This document shows, piece by piece, positions 43,903 to 56,700 of a stretch of 64,000 bases of DNA. The position numbers were made by a program, and so were the translations under genes. Where the stretch lies: positions 1-64,000 of the forward strand of contig CAJNOL010000490.1 of NCBI GenBank assembly GCA_905250125.1, read 5' to 3'. The notes beneath the pieces were generated by a model that saw nothing but the letters and a program-made list of their open reading frames with translations, had not been told where the DNA came from and did no database searches. The stretch's first letter is position 1. The number at the start of each line of letters is the position of its first letter. This DNA comes from Rotaria sordida (Eukaryota > Rotifera > Eurotatoria > Philodinida > Philodinidae).

Positions 43903-46900
43903 TGTATTTTGTGAAAAGTAATTCTTATGCATTTTACCTTTCTTTAAATACCTTTTTTTAACAAGGAAGAAGTTACTATGTACTTTTCATGTAAATCAAC
44001 AAATGAAGCAAAAGTATGATGTAATATTGTATAACTTGTTTCGTCTTAGCAAGTTTGTGGTGCAATATCGACGTGTACTTCAACTATTCGATGATGAAGA
44101 AAAGAAAAAACCAAAATTACACAATTATTGTTGTCAAACGGAATAAGTTGATGTTTGCTTAGGTAGTAAAATTGAATGAGACGATTTTTCGAGTCTTTTT
44201 CCGTTCAAGCCTTAAGCATACTTGAATGTAGAATGACTGACTTTCGGTGAGGTTATTTCTGAACTCGAAATCAACTCGATATTTTTCCATATTTTTATTC
44301 TTATTATCCATTCTAATTATTTATTTTTTTTTTTTGAATGAATATTTTACAAAGAAGCACATATTAGAAATTGCTACATCATTAATCATTAGAGATCTTT
44401 GCAAGATCTTTTTTTATTTTATCGATAAGAACATAAAAATGAAAAACTTTTTTGAAAAACGGCATAACAAATCTTGCCAGTACAGTTCCTCTGAAACTAA
44501 AATGTGAAACTCACATGAATTCTTTGGTCTCAATATACTAATATAAAATACATAAAATGAGAAATTTCTATCATACTATAGTTGTTTTGTAAGGATTAAT
44601 TGATCACCAAAACAAACGATCAGTCTTATTTATTTGTACATTTCGAACAATTATTTTCTTTTTTACGAGTGTTCCAGCTTTTGTTTGCATAGTTGTCATT
44701 TACTCGTTGTTTTTCATTTTCATATTCGCTTTTATCTTAATTTGACATGCTTATTATTATAACCATTAATTTACTTAACAAATAAGCCTGTTATACATAT
44801 TCATGAAATCCACAGCAAGTCTCAACTCACTATTATATATCTCGATAAACTCCGAAACAAGAATATTGATTATTTCGCGAAGTTATAAGTTGCTCAGTTC
44901 ATACTTTTTATAGTGATCATAAGATAACTGTTGTGAATTAATACATCACTACCTATCATCCATAGTATTTCCAATATATACATATTTTTAATCTGTGCAA
45001 AAATTTAAAAAAACTTGTACTATGTAGAACGTATACAAACGCACTTAGCCATTCAAATTTCGAGGAAAACTTTGAAATGTTCTAGAATAGAACAAGCCTA
45101 GTTGTTAATAGCGTTCAACATTTTTTTTCCGTTAGTGAGGAACTCTGAATCAGGAGTCTGACATATGTTGTCCTCGATTGCTATGTAAACGTACCCAATG
45201 ACTGTTGACTTGCCTCTTCATTCTCCAACCATATGATGGGGAACCGTATAATCTCGACTTGAAACTTACATTCGCTATATCTTTCTTCAAAAAAACATAA
45301 TATGAGTTCCACAAAACGCAATAATACAGGTACCGGAAAAAAAACAAGCAAATTGCAAAATGGGATCTTTAACGGTAACATTCAGATAGCAAATATGCAG
45401 ACAATAATTAAAAGAATAGAAGAACTAATATAACCGTTCATTCAGTATATTAGATTGATGCTTGATTATTATTGAACACAAATCTTCAATTTGTACACAT
45501 TATTTTTTGATACATTACCGATAACTAGAATATTGCCATTAAACTCAAATGAAAACTCAAGTATAAATGGTTTAGGAATAATAAATGGTATTGATGAAGA
45601 AGTCAAGAATTACTGATAGCATGTCATTTGATATCATTTATGTTGTTATGATTCTCACTTGTAGTATCTTCTTTTTTCTTATTGTTATTTTATACGATGT
45701 GTCAGTTCTTTTATTCGACAATCAGTTTGATAACATACGGTCAACACAGTTCTTTCTTTACATTGATGTTTCTATTCTGAATGGAACCAGCAGTGTTCAG
45801 ACTTCCAAAAAAGAAAATTTCAGAAGTTTCGAAGATTTCAAACATTTATGTTCTGAATTTTACGTTACTTCCTAAAATGATATAATTTTCGAAATTTCCA
45901 ATATATCGAAAAACTTTTGATTTCCACTGCTATATAGTTATCGAGCTAATGGAAATTTCAGAAATTTGGGTAATTTCCTTTTTTAGAAATCTGAACATAT
46001 CTCAATGGAACAATAAAGAACTACATAATTTAATTAACTAATAATTTCGATAAATCATGAAAATTGATTTTAAAAATTCAATAAATATTTCAGATTTTTC
46101 ATTTGATTAAAGGATACAGAACATGTGAATACAATCGAAAAAGTATTTAATTGCTAAATCCTTTAACAATTATTTCATAAAAGTTTTTCAATAAACAAAA
46201 ATCATGCGAAAGAAAAAAATTACTAGTACAAACTAATAATAACCATAGAAAATTGTATCTATGTAGGACTGAGGAAGGTCACGTCAAGACTTTAGGAAGA
46301 CAAAAATAAATGTCCTAATATTTCTTATATCATTGCATGTTTATTAAATAATGCTAAGATAAGATAAGATAAGATATAGACATCTTCCTAATTAACTATT
46401 ACAATGTTGTCTACGCTATAGAAAGTTTCTGATAAAAATAGTATATGCTATTGGGTTTTATATTTATATACTCAAACTAAACTGACATACTAATACAAAT
46501 TATTAGTTAAATAATTTCAAAAAAAAAATGTATTCTTAATAATTCTTAAATTAAAACATCTTATAAGATCTTCTATAGCATGTTTTTGAAAAATCAAGTG
46601 AAAGAAAGTATTTGATTTTAATTTTTTCACTTTTCTTCATTTCAAAATATTCTTTCATAAATATACTTCATATGGATACACTATAAAAACAATTCTATTT
46701 TAATATTCATTTTTTATATGTAATAATCATGTTGATTCTTAATCAATTTAGTGTTGTTTATATACATAGAATAATTTATAATATGATTCTTTTCATTATC
46801 TTACAAATAATAGATTTCTTTTGATTAAATATTTCTACGTGTGTAATAAATACTTTTTTTTTTAATAAGGAAACTATATTTGATGCTTTAGAAATTTTGT

Positions 46901-47600
46901 TATATTGTTTTTTATCGTACTTTAGTATTACATTTTAACAGATTTATAATATCAATGTCATCAATGATAGTTTGCAGAAGAGAATCTATATCGCAAGATT
47001 TATGATAGGAGTTAATGACTTTTTAGTCTTCGAGTTGTATATCATTGACTGAGTACAGACTAATATCGTTAATTACTTATTCAGAAAATAAATGTGTGAC
47101 ATATCAAGAAATGTGACAATGTAATATGACTTATTGACCTTGATTAAAATTTAGAACAATAGAAGAGTAAATTATTTTTATAATATAAAATAAGTCGTCT
47201 TTTTTATGCTTATTAACATTATTATATATTATATACAAATTTTAATAAAATAATATCATAGTTTTATTGTTTATTACTAATGTATATAGTAATAAAAAAA
47301 TATATTATGAAACAGCAAAGTAGCTACTGGGTAAGAATAGGCATCGAAGACATTAGATGAAATTTTCTTCGTTGCCATCATAAGACACACAATATTCTGA
47401 AACAAAAGTCTATGTCTATCATATATAATTAAATTATACAACTGGAACAAATGCATTGAAGGGAAAATAAAATGATTTACTTCTTTTTTTTTTCATGGTA
47501 ATATAATTTAATGAATTATTATATGTGTAAAATAATCGAAGATAATTTTTTCTGTTAATCTTTATACAAATATAGCATACTAGTCAAATAAATATATATA
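43903..47600. other. Gene-poor spacer
   Basis: AT-rich DNA without recognised exons. An (ATAAG)n run lies at 46354-46377. Positions 45150-45350 are less AT-rich: the minus strand there reads SRLYGSPSYGWRMKRQ, then SHWVRLHSNRG. The plus frame at 45585-45875 (96 codons) is hydrophobic and low-complexity and unsupported. Confidence 0.45.
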
Positions 47601-48415
47601 TATATGTTCATTTTGATAACTAAAAAAATATTTTTAGTCTCATTATTGACCATCAAAACAATATACCGACTTGTTCTCTCTCTCTCTCTTTCTTTTTGTC
47701 TGTATTGAAGATCTAATCAACCCTTTACAAACATACAATTTGTAATGTTCAATATGATGACAAAATGAAACTTAACAAAACAATTTACATAATCGAATGT
47801 TTTAATTGATAATTTATTTTTATTTCTTCTTTGTTATATCAGTAGCAACAGCTAGGTTTCGATTATTGAACATGACATCATTCTTGTTCTTTATGAAACT
47901 AGATAGAGTTGAACATATACACATGGTGCCATTACATCTGTGTCCAACAATATACAAGATTCGGTCGAGGTCACTATAGATGTAATAATTGTTGCTTATT
48001 ATTTTGTTTCAATTACTCACTATACTTCCGTTTATATCGATATGGCGCACTTTAACAATCTGTATCCTATTGCAGGTTATATATACAATCTACTAAAATG
48101 GAATGAATGATGTTTATATAAATATATTCTTTTTATTGTTAGCTTTAACTTCATTATCGGTGATGATTGTTCATGGTTTTTATCTGTAATGGTTATGATA
48201 CATATATGTATCAACAATTCAACAAAATAATATTTATCTAATTGATATTACGCCAATATACATATAGAATAAAATAGACAGGAAGCATCTTTCGTCACCT
48301 TTCGTTGTCAAGTCAAGATTCCTCAGTTGACTGCACGAGATCAGAGAAGTAAAGAACGAAAAGTAAATAATTTAGACATGAGAGCAGTGTTGATTGTCGC
48401 CGCGAGCCCACCGAC

Positions 48416-48435
48416 CATATATATATATATATATA
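48416..48435. repeat. (AT)n microsatellite
   Basis: Uninterrupted TA dinucleotides, about 10 units. Confidence 0.9.
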
Positions 48436-49795
48436 CGCATGTGATAATGATGAGAGGAAAAGAGAGCGGACAAACGAGTGGGTGCGATAAGATTGTTTTG
48501 AACAAGACATACGTATATACAAATGAAATGGACAGCGGGCATACACGTTCCATTTCCGTTTCTACTAGTTCACAGTATGTTCTTAACCATCACTCAATAT
48601 ATGGATCAAGAAATATACCGCTGCTCTATTCGAAGCCTAAAGGCAACGAACCATACACAGGTTATTGAAAAGAAAAAAATCTAAGAAAGATTATTCATAT
48701 TCTTCTCTTAATCAGATTGACTACGAAATGACAAACTTATACTAGAATGAAAGCTTTATATCGATATTCTCTATTTAAAATAGTAATAAGTATTTTATTG
48801 ATCATCGATCATCGACTAATAATATATGTATACGTAGTAATCAAATAATATCTCTTCATCTCTATTTTTCTTTATCAACGATGGCATTCGTTCTTCTTTC
48901 TAGTTTGTTTGCTTGATCGTTATCAGCTTTGCACAATTCACAAAATTAAAATCGATCCATCATAAGAAGAGTTCAATCGACATACTTATAACTGTGTCTA
49001 TATATAGATGTACAGTCCTTGATAAGTAGATTCGTCTTATCATGTTTAATTCTATATATCATTATAACCGTTAACTGATGGACAAGGTTAGACTGTAACA
49101 AGTAAATATGTACGAGTTTTACGACAGATGTCAATTTTTCAAATGTGTATCAGACATTTTGCCTTAATTTAGCGCGTCAAGTACTTTCTATTTTTCCATG
49201 TCAGTAGCATACTGATCATTCAATCGTTACGCTAAATAAGTGGGCCACAAATAATGATGAGAATGCATCATATATACATATATATATATAAATACATATG
49301 TAGTACAATTTTCTTTTTGATTGAGATACTATGTTTTAATTTATGGATTGTGTTGCTGATGTTGTCGTTGCTTGAGTACGTGACATTAATTGTATCTATT
49401 AGAATGAGACTATCCATCTGCCTGCCAACAGTAAGATTAGGTCAACTTGACTTTAATGTTCATGAAAATTAAAGAAGACTTTTATCTTCTATTGTATTTT
49501 TCTACTATTGATCACATGCCGTTCCTATTTTCATGAATTAAATTTCACGTTTCGATAATTTTTCTATTTGTAGTACATACATACACACACACACGCTATT
49601 CGACAGGTGTTTTGTTCCATTTTTTTTTTGTTGTTGTTAAAATGAGCTTTGTCTATTGATTTTTATTTAATATAGCACGCAAATTTATATCCGTTAGAGA
49701 TAATTTTCTTTTGTTCTCACCGAGAATAGCTTGTAACGAGTTGTTCATCAATTGAATCTTTTCTCTTCTTTCTTTTTTGTCGTCGTTGTTAATGA

Positions 49796-49854
49796 AAGAG
49801 AGAAAGAGAGAGAGAGAGAGAAAGCAGAGTAAAAGATATAATATTGCTTTTTTT

Positions 49855-49902
<48 letters not shown>
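49796..49902. repeat. (AG)n followed by (CT)n: inverted microsatellite pair
   Basis: An AG-rich run (49796-49822) is followed 35 nt later by about 22 CT units (49857-49902). The two are complementary and could form a hairpin. Confidence 0.9.
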
Positions 49903-49904
<2 letters not shown>

Positions 49905-50271
49905 TTGTTCTTCTTGTCTTCATTTCCGAACTAAACAGGTAAATGTGCAGAAGGATGTTCTTCATTCTTACTTGCTCATATTCCATCATCATCATTATTT
50001 TTTTTTCTTCATTTTAAATATTTGCGTCTTTTTATTCCAAGGTGAATATATTGATGTCGGCTGTACTACCGGCATTTTTTTTTTTCAGTTGCGTAAGTAA
50101 GTGGTTGAGTACCACTTTATATGTGTGTATATAGTTCTGCCGTGAAATTAGAGTATATGCGCCTTTCACAGAGAACAACAATCATTTCAATGCATAATAG
50201 ATCTGCTGTCGCGCATTTGTGTTCACAATAATTGTTAGTCGTGAGAATGTCGTTCAATTCCTTTTTGCTCC

Positions 50272-50294
50272 CTCTCTCTCTCTCTCTCTCTCTC
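50272..50294. repeat. (CT)n microsatellite
   Basis: About 11 CT units. Confidence 0.9.
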
Positions 50295-50736
50295 GTTCCC
50301 CTTCTCTTCGAGACCCGATTTATATATTGAAGAACGAGATACTTGAGAAGAGTTGCTCGTCTTTCTAGCAATAACCTTCTATTGTTTGAAGATGTGTAAA
50401 CGAAAAAAGAAAGAAAAAAAAAAGAAGAAGAAAAGAAAACGATCTTTGCCCATTTGTGTGAACATACACACGCATATTAGATGAGCTGCTTGTGTAACCA
50501 CTAACATTGATAGATTTTGTGGTTAATGCCTAGCAATGAAATAAACACGTTCGAAACTTAAAAAAGAAAGAAAAGAATATAATATGTGTAAATGACATCG
50601 AAGACGAATTGTAATCTATCGATAAAGTTCAATTTAATTGCGTATGTTATTATTATTCCTGTTATTGTTATTCTTACAGACATTTGTACATTATGTGTCA
50701 TTCATCGTTTATGTGAGTATAATCTAAACAAAAAAT

Positions 50737-50782
50737 TTCTTTCTTTCTTTTTTTCTTTCTTCCTTTCTTTCTTTCTTTCTTT
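50737..50782. repeat. (CTTT)n microsatellite
   Basis: Imperfect CTTT tetranucleotide run. Confidence 0.85.
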
Positions 50783-52552
50783 TGATTTTAAAACAAAAGA
50801 TCATCATCATCAAGGATTTTGATGAGAACACATTCTTCATGTCAACACTCGATGTGTTTGAAAACAAAACAAAGAAAAAAAAAACAACGAAGAAGAAAAT
50901 GATGTATGGGTATGATCTATCACCATATGAAGATAACGTCTCATCATCACCTTGAGAATGTCTGCCTGTCTATCCGATCGATAATTGTCATCTATATGCG
51001 CCTCGAGGTTCATTCATTCTTTTTTATTTCTTATATTCATGTAGTGATCCTTTTAACTCAATCGATCAATTTTAAAGATTTGAAGTGTACAAACACATAT
51101 CTCATTCATCTTGACTTTATCATCTATCCCACATACACACACTTGTATATGTATTTTTTTTTTCTAATCCTTAAACAGACAAGTTTGTCTATTTGTTTTT
51201 TTTCCAATGATATATTCGTTTTTATTGTTTGATGATAAAATGAATAAAATAAAAATGATGAATAGACACACTCGAATTGAAATTATGTCATTCGCACGAA
51301 TGCGGATAGTTGAAAGTCGATTGCTTCCGTTTTTATTTCTCTGTGTCATTCCTTCTCTTGACCTATTCTTTTGTCTAGCATTGTACAGTAGCCATAACGT
51401 ATTTTGAACTCCAGACATGATAATTTCCCTTGCCTTCTGTATCATTAAAAAAAAAACGCGACAGAGGGAGAACAACCCTTATCTATTTCTAATACTTGTC
51501 TTCATCGTGAACATTGGTTTGTTTAAATCACTATCATATACTATATCTCAATTACAGTTTGTCATGTTATAACAATATTATTTATATATATGTATAAGTA
51601 AAGAGAACTTTTTTTTTCCCCGGGAGACAGTGCGCTCAACCGACCGCTATTAAATAGAATGGAATGAGTATAAGTAGTTACATAGAAAAAAACTAAATTT
51701 ATTATGCAATAAATAATGATAGAGTAGAAGAAATTGACAGTACCATCTTCGATTCTTTCTTTCTTTCTCACATTTTCTTCTTAGACTATTCTATCGTGCA
51801 TCAGATTTCACTCGTTTTCTTGTATTCGATCTAAATGGACTTTACGTGAATTGATTGTGGACAGGCGATAGTATGCACAAGATATAATTGTTTCCTCCCA
51901 TTGTCTTTTACAGAATGACATTAGATATGATGACTATAGTCAGACAGACAGACAAAGAGTCAGCACAAGTGCTGAACAAATAGACAAACATATACGTACT
52001 ACGTAAGCAAGCTTCTCTATTCTTTTCTTTTTTTTTTTTTTTTTTACTAACTTCGAGAATTGAAGAGTCAATTTTTTAAGATTACGTTTTCTCTTTCTTG
52101 TATTGTTCATCATCCGTCTCGGACATGCATACTATATTCTTTTTTTCTTTTGATTTGGGACAGTGACTTCCTTCATTATCATTTTCCCTATTATTATAAT
52201 TAGACTGTCATCAACAGAACATATCATCATTCATAATTTCTTCCTTATTATATAGATAGATTTTTTTTTCGTTAAACTTACAAGTTAATAGAAAAAGAAA
52301 AGAAATCTCTACTACAGCTAATCTTCTAATCAAGCTTATAAAACACTCATGAGTTACTACTTCTAATTTTCAATTATCTTTGTCTTTTTCTTTATGTCCT
52401 TGATAAGCGTGAGTAATCTGAAAGGTCAGTCAGCACTGAAAAAGTTTTTTTTTGTCTAATTATGACGATAGCCAGTCAGCACGCAAAGGCCACTCATGTC
52501 AGTGAACGTTTGGGATGGCTCATCGATCATTCTATGCTCTCTTGTCGACACT

Positions 52553-52575
52553 TGTGTGTGTGTGTGTGTGTGTGT
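52553..52575. repeat. (TG)n microsatellite
   Basis: About 11 TG units. Confidence 0.9.
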
Positions 52576-52690
52576 CGGTCATCAAGGCTATTCATTTATT
52601 TTTTTCGTTCAGTGACCATCATCTGATAGATGGTAAAAGAAAAAGCCGGAAGTTAAAGAGTATGTTCCTGCTAGAATATCAATGAGTCCA

Positions 52691-52695
<5 letters not shown>

Positions 52696-52722
<27 letters not shown>
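52696..52722. repeat. (AT)n microsatellite
   Basis: About 13 AT units. Confidence 0.9.
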
Positions 52723-52726
<4 letters not shown>

Positions 52727-52950
52727 TGATGAGAAAGACGGACACATCTCATTAGAGTGTGGATTGAAATGAATAAACGAAATGACTTCTTCTGACATGT
52801 ATGTTTATTAGAAAAGATAAACATTTGGTTTTTATTCCTTCTTTCGTTCTTATATTCCTATCGATCTTTAAATCTTATCAAATAAAAATGGACGAAACCT
52901 ACCCTTGTCGGTCAGAGAGTCATCCGTGCGTTGAATAAGACGTCAAGAAA

Positions 52951-53062
52951 TATATATATATATATATACATATATATACATACACTTTTTTTTTCTTTAC
53001 TAAATCATCCTTCTAATCTTTTTCGCTCATATTTGCGCTTACACATGCACACATATATTTAT

Positions 53063-53094
<32 letters not shown>
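52951..53094. repeat. Compound (AT)n / (ATAC)n microsatellites
   Basis: TA runs at 52951-52980 and 53073-53094 with ATAC-type interruptions, around a T-rich tract. Confidence 0.85.
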
Positions 53095-53232
53095 GCATAA
53101 GACGTAACTGAAGTCATTTATCAGGACTCTAAGAGCCTTGCGCAACACGACTAGTTGTTTCTCATAACGCATATGTTTAAACATATGAAGCCTTTACAGA
53201 CTATAATTTCATTTTGACTGCATCCTATTCTT

Positions 53233-53261
53233 GTCTCTCCCTCCCTCTCTCTCTCTCTCTC
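53233..53261. repeat. (CT)n microsatellite
   Basis: CT-rich run with about 10 pure units. Confidence 0.85.
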
Positions 53262-53368
53262 CTTTTTATTTTAATATTTTCTTTTGTCTAATCATTTATG
53301 GTTGCTTTCTTTCTCAAAACTAAATCTAATCAACACATCGTCGCTCAGCAGGATGAAATCTATGAGCA

Positions 53369-53389
53369 ATGATGATGATGATGATGATG
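53369..53389. repeat. (GAT)n microsatellite
   Basis: Seven GAT units. Confidence 0.9.
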
Positions 53390-53686
53390 TCTGACCTAAT
53401 GTTGTAAACAGACGAATATTTTATTCGACTTATATGTGTTTCAAGGCTATTCATGCTCATTGAACACATACGGAAGGATCGTTATCAGGATGCCATCAAT
53501 CGTCACAAATATATTTATATAAACAGGCATGAAGAAAATTTCACACTTGATGTAGACAGTGATAAATGGCAAAATAAAATCTTTATCGCATTATTGGATT
53601 TTTTTCTCGCACTAACAAACACCTGTCAAGATTGACAATCGATTCTGTTTTTTTTCTTCTTTCCCATACATATTCTCTTTCTTTTC

Positions 53687-53694
<8 letters not shown>

Positions 53695-53720
<26 letters not shown>
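53695..53720. repeat. (AT)n microsatellite near the DDR-like start
   Basis: About 13 AT units, 70 bp upstream of the start codon of the DDR-like gene. Confidence 0.9.
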
Positions 53721-53791
53721 GATGTATGTATCAATATCTTTCAGATATATAATATATATTACTTCTCTTCGATTCAATAGACAAGATTAAT

Positions 53792-56700
53792 ATGAGGATA
53801 GTTTTATTACTATTCGTATTTTATAATGGAATTATTGTTAATTCAATGGAATTGAGTAAGTATTAAAAAAAGAAACATACTAATCAAATTTATATATATA
53901 TAGATATACACATTTTATTTTATTTTATTTTTTTACAGAAAGTACAAGTTCATGTCAAACACCACTTATGATGAATTCAAAAATTCTAACTAGTAGTCAT
54001 ATTGAACAATTAGATACATGGTGGTGTCCATCAATAACTGATATTGAACCTTATGTACATGTTATTTTATCAAATTTAACTTATATAACATCAATAGAAT
54101 TAAAATCAAAAATTTTTTCAAATATTGATTATCGTCTTGAATATACACGTGAAAATCTTATTGATCAATATACAACATGGCGTTCATATCGTTTATTAAA
54201 TAATAAACAAGAAAAAATTTTATTTGATCCACCAATCATAGCTAAACATGTTCGATTAAATATGAAACAAATTAAAAAAAATTTATGTATTCATTTTGAA
54301 TTATTTGGATGTATATTTACAGATGGTGTTGTATCATATAGTATGTTACAAGGTTCAAATAAACTTGAAGATGATACATATGATGGACAATATGATGAAA
54401 AACAACGTTATTTATATGGTAAGAAATAAATTTTTCTAAATGAAAAGAAAAAAAAAAAAACTTGAAAATTTTTTATTAAAGATGGTCTTGGTCAATTATC
54501 TGATGGACAAACAGGACCTGATAATCATGAAGATGCACGAGGACTTCAATGGGTAAGTTGTATGAAATGAAAAATCAAAAAACAAAAGCTTTTTTTTCTT
54601 AAATGCTTTATTACATTGAATCTTATGACTGTTTGGTGAAAAGAAAAAGTCCATCATATAGAGTTCACATAAGATAGTTCCAATTACGAACGCAGAAATC
54701 TAATCTGACTTGAATTCAAATGCACATCCGCTGCCATAAGAGTTGTCATATGCTACGAAATTAATAAAAAATCACTGATGAGCTAAATTCAATGTATCCT
54801 AGACTCGTCATAACAACTCCTTCAAAAACATTTCCAGTAAAAGTGTACACGATCGAGAGTAGAGTATATATTCGCCTATAATAGAAAAAAAAAGAAAAGA
54901 AATGATCGGATCAGTTTGCTAAACCATATAAATATTTTAAATTATAACAAAAAGCTTTATTATAAGAAAAAAATTTTGACCATGTAAATTCAATAGTAAT
55001 TCATTGTGTGTCATTAAATAAGATTTTAAGTATGAGAGTTCGAGATCAAATATTAGTCAAGATATGATCCATAAGAACCTTGAGTATTAATTTCATATAT
55101 TGAAAAACGAAAAGTCTGCTTGAGTTTATCGATGTTTTATTCAAATAGTGATAATATTTCTAGTGGTGTAACGAAACGAGAGCACAACTTCGCCTATCAA
55201 CAATTGAGTTCTGCTTGAAAAAAAGCCACAATGGGCATTAGGTGAAATAATAAAAGTGAATTTTTTCCAGATTTGAGTAGTACCTTATACACTTTGGTGA
55301 ACGACCAAATTTTTGGTACAAAAAAAATCTTGTCCAAGTTGCTGAAGTCATTAGAAAAATTTAGTTATAAAAAAAAGTTTTCGTTCTGGAAAAATAATTA
55401 TTTGTTTTCCAGGAAGATGTCTTCAGCAAAAGTTGATCACCACTTTTTTTCACTAACCTGATATCAATGAAACTTTCAGAGAATGTCTTAGACGTATATT
55501 CAGTTGACGCAAATACTTCGGGACTGAGATACAGGTTTGTCAGGATTTCTTTGTTACAGACGCATTTTGAGAGAAAAATAAAGATATATCCTTGGAATCA
55601 GTAGGGAAAACCGACATTGAATGATATATCACTTATGAATTTTTAGAATAAAAAGCTTTTTCATAGGAGTTTGGAGTAAGGGTCTTCCATCAATCTTAAT
55701 TTTGAGTACAAGGAGATAATATTTCTATAGAAAAAATTCGTTTTTTTGACAGAAAATAAGTCATACCCATGCACTGGATAGAAATCGTTTACTCTGAAAG
55801 CTTGAGATCCCTCCAGAAGTGTTACCAGAGAGTTTCCGATTACGTAACAAAATCTTTCCATTTAGTCTCATGTTATTTTTTTGGAATTAAGTTACATGAT
55901 TAAATCATTCGTTCTTTTTATCGATAATAATCATGTTGTCCGTCATTTCTATTTGTATAATTAGTCATTTGTGAATAAACATTGATTGACCTCTATATGT
56001 TTAAATTTGATATATTTCATCTATTGATATAAATCTGAGTAGATAATATCCTATTGTTCGTAAACTTTCTAATTTAATTGAAATATATATATATATATTT
56101 TTTTTTGTTTCTCTCTATTATTTAAAGGTTGGTTGGCGAAAACCACGTTCAATAAAAACTAATCATTCTATAACAATTTTATTTAATTTTGATACATTAA
56201 GAAATTTTTCTCGTATGACAATACATGCAAATAATTATTATCCAAAAAATATATATATATTTCGTTCAGTAACAATTGAATTTTTAAATAATAATAATGA
56301 ATTAATAAATAATTCATCATTAATAATATATCATAATCAACATGATGATCAATTTGAAATGGCACGAGCTATAATGATTGATTTAAAAAATTATATTGCA
56401 TCAAAATTAAAAATTCGTTTATATTTTGATGGTAATACAATATTAATTAGTGAAATAACATTTGATTCATTTATTGTACCAATATTAACATTAACAAAAA
56501 CAAAAACAACAAAAACAACAACAATTAAAACAATTCAACAACAATCATTACAAAAAGAAACATATAATTTTACAATTTATATTATTGTATGTTTATCAAC
56601 AATGGCAATTATATTAATATTAGCAGCTATTATTATACTTATACGACGAACATTAAATAATCATAAAAAAATTAAAAAACATTATTTTACACCAATACAT

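Larger units (their letters stand above)
47601..53791. other. Microsatellite-rich non-coding region upstream of the DDR-like gene
   Basis: About 6 kb without exons, unlike the gene-dense rest of the window. It carries many simple repeats (listed separately) and T-rich tracts. It may hold distal regulatory sequence of the DDR-like kinase gene that follows (inference). All open frames here run through microsatellites or have low-complexity composition. Confidence 0.5.

Noticed and set aside
45585..45875. 96-codon plus-strand frame with a hydrophobic segment
   Set aside because: No motif, no splice partners, composition as expected from T-rich DNA. I could not support it.
49777..50100. 107-codon plus-strand frame and its antisense partner
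   Set aside because: It runs through the AG/CT microsatellites; repeats of Arg-Glu or Leu-Ser are an artefact of simple sequence.
53369..53389. Regular short repeats that might suggest a CRISPR-like array
   Set aside because: Only microsatellites; no spaced direct repeats of 20-40 nt with unique spacers, and the DNA is eukaryotic.
55273..55461. 62-codon frame inside the DDR-like intron
   Set aside because: Not in frame with either flanking exon, and the clean splice 54552/56128 skips it. Probably element sequence.
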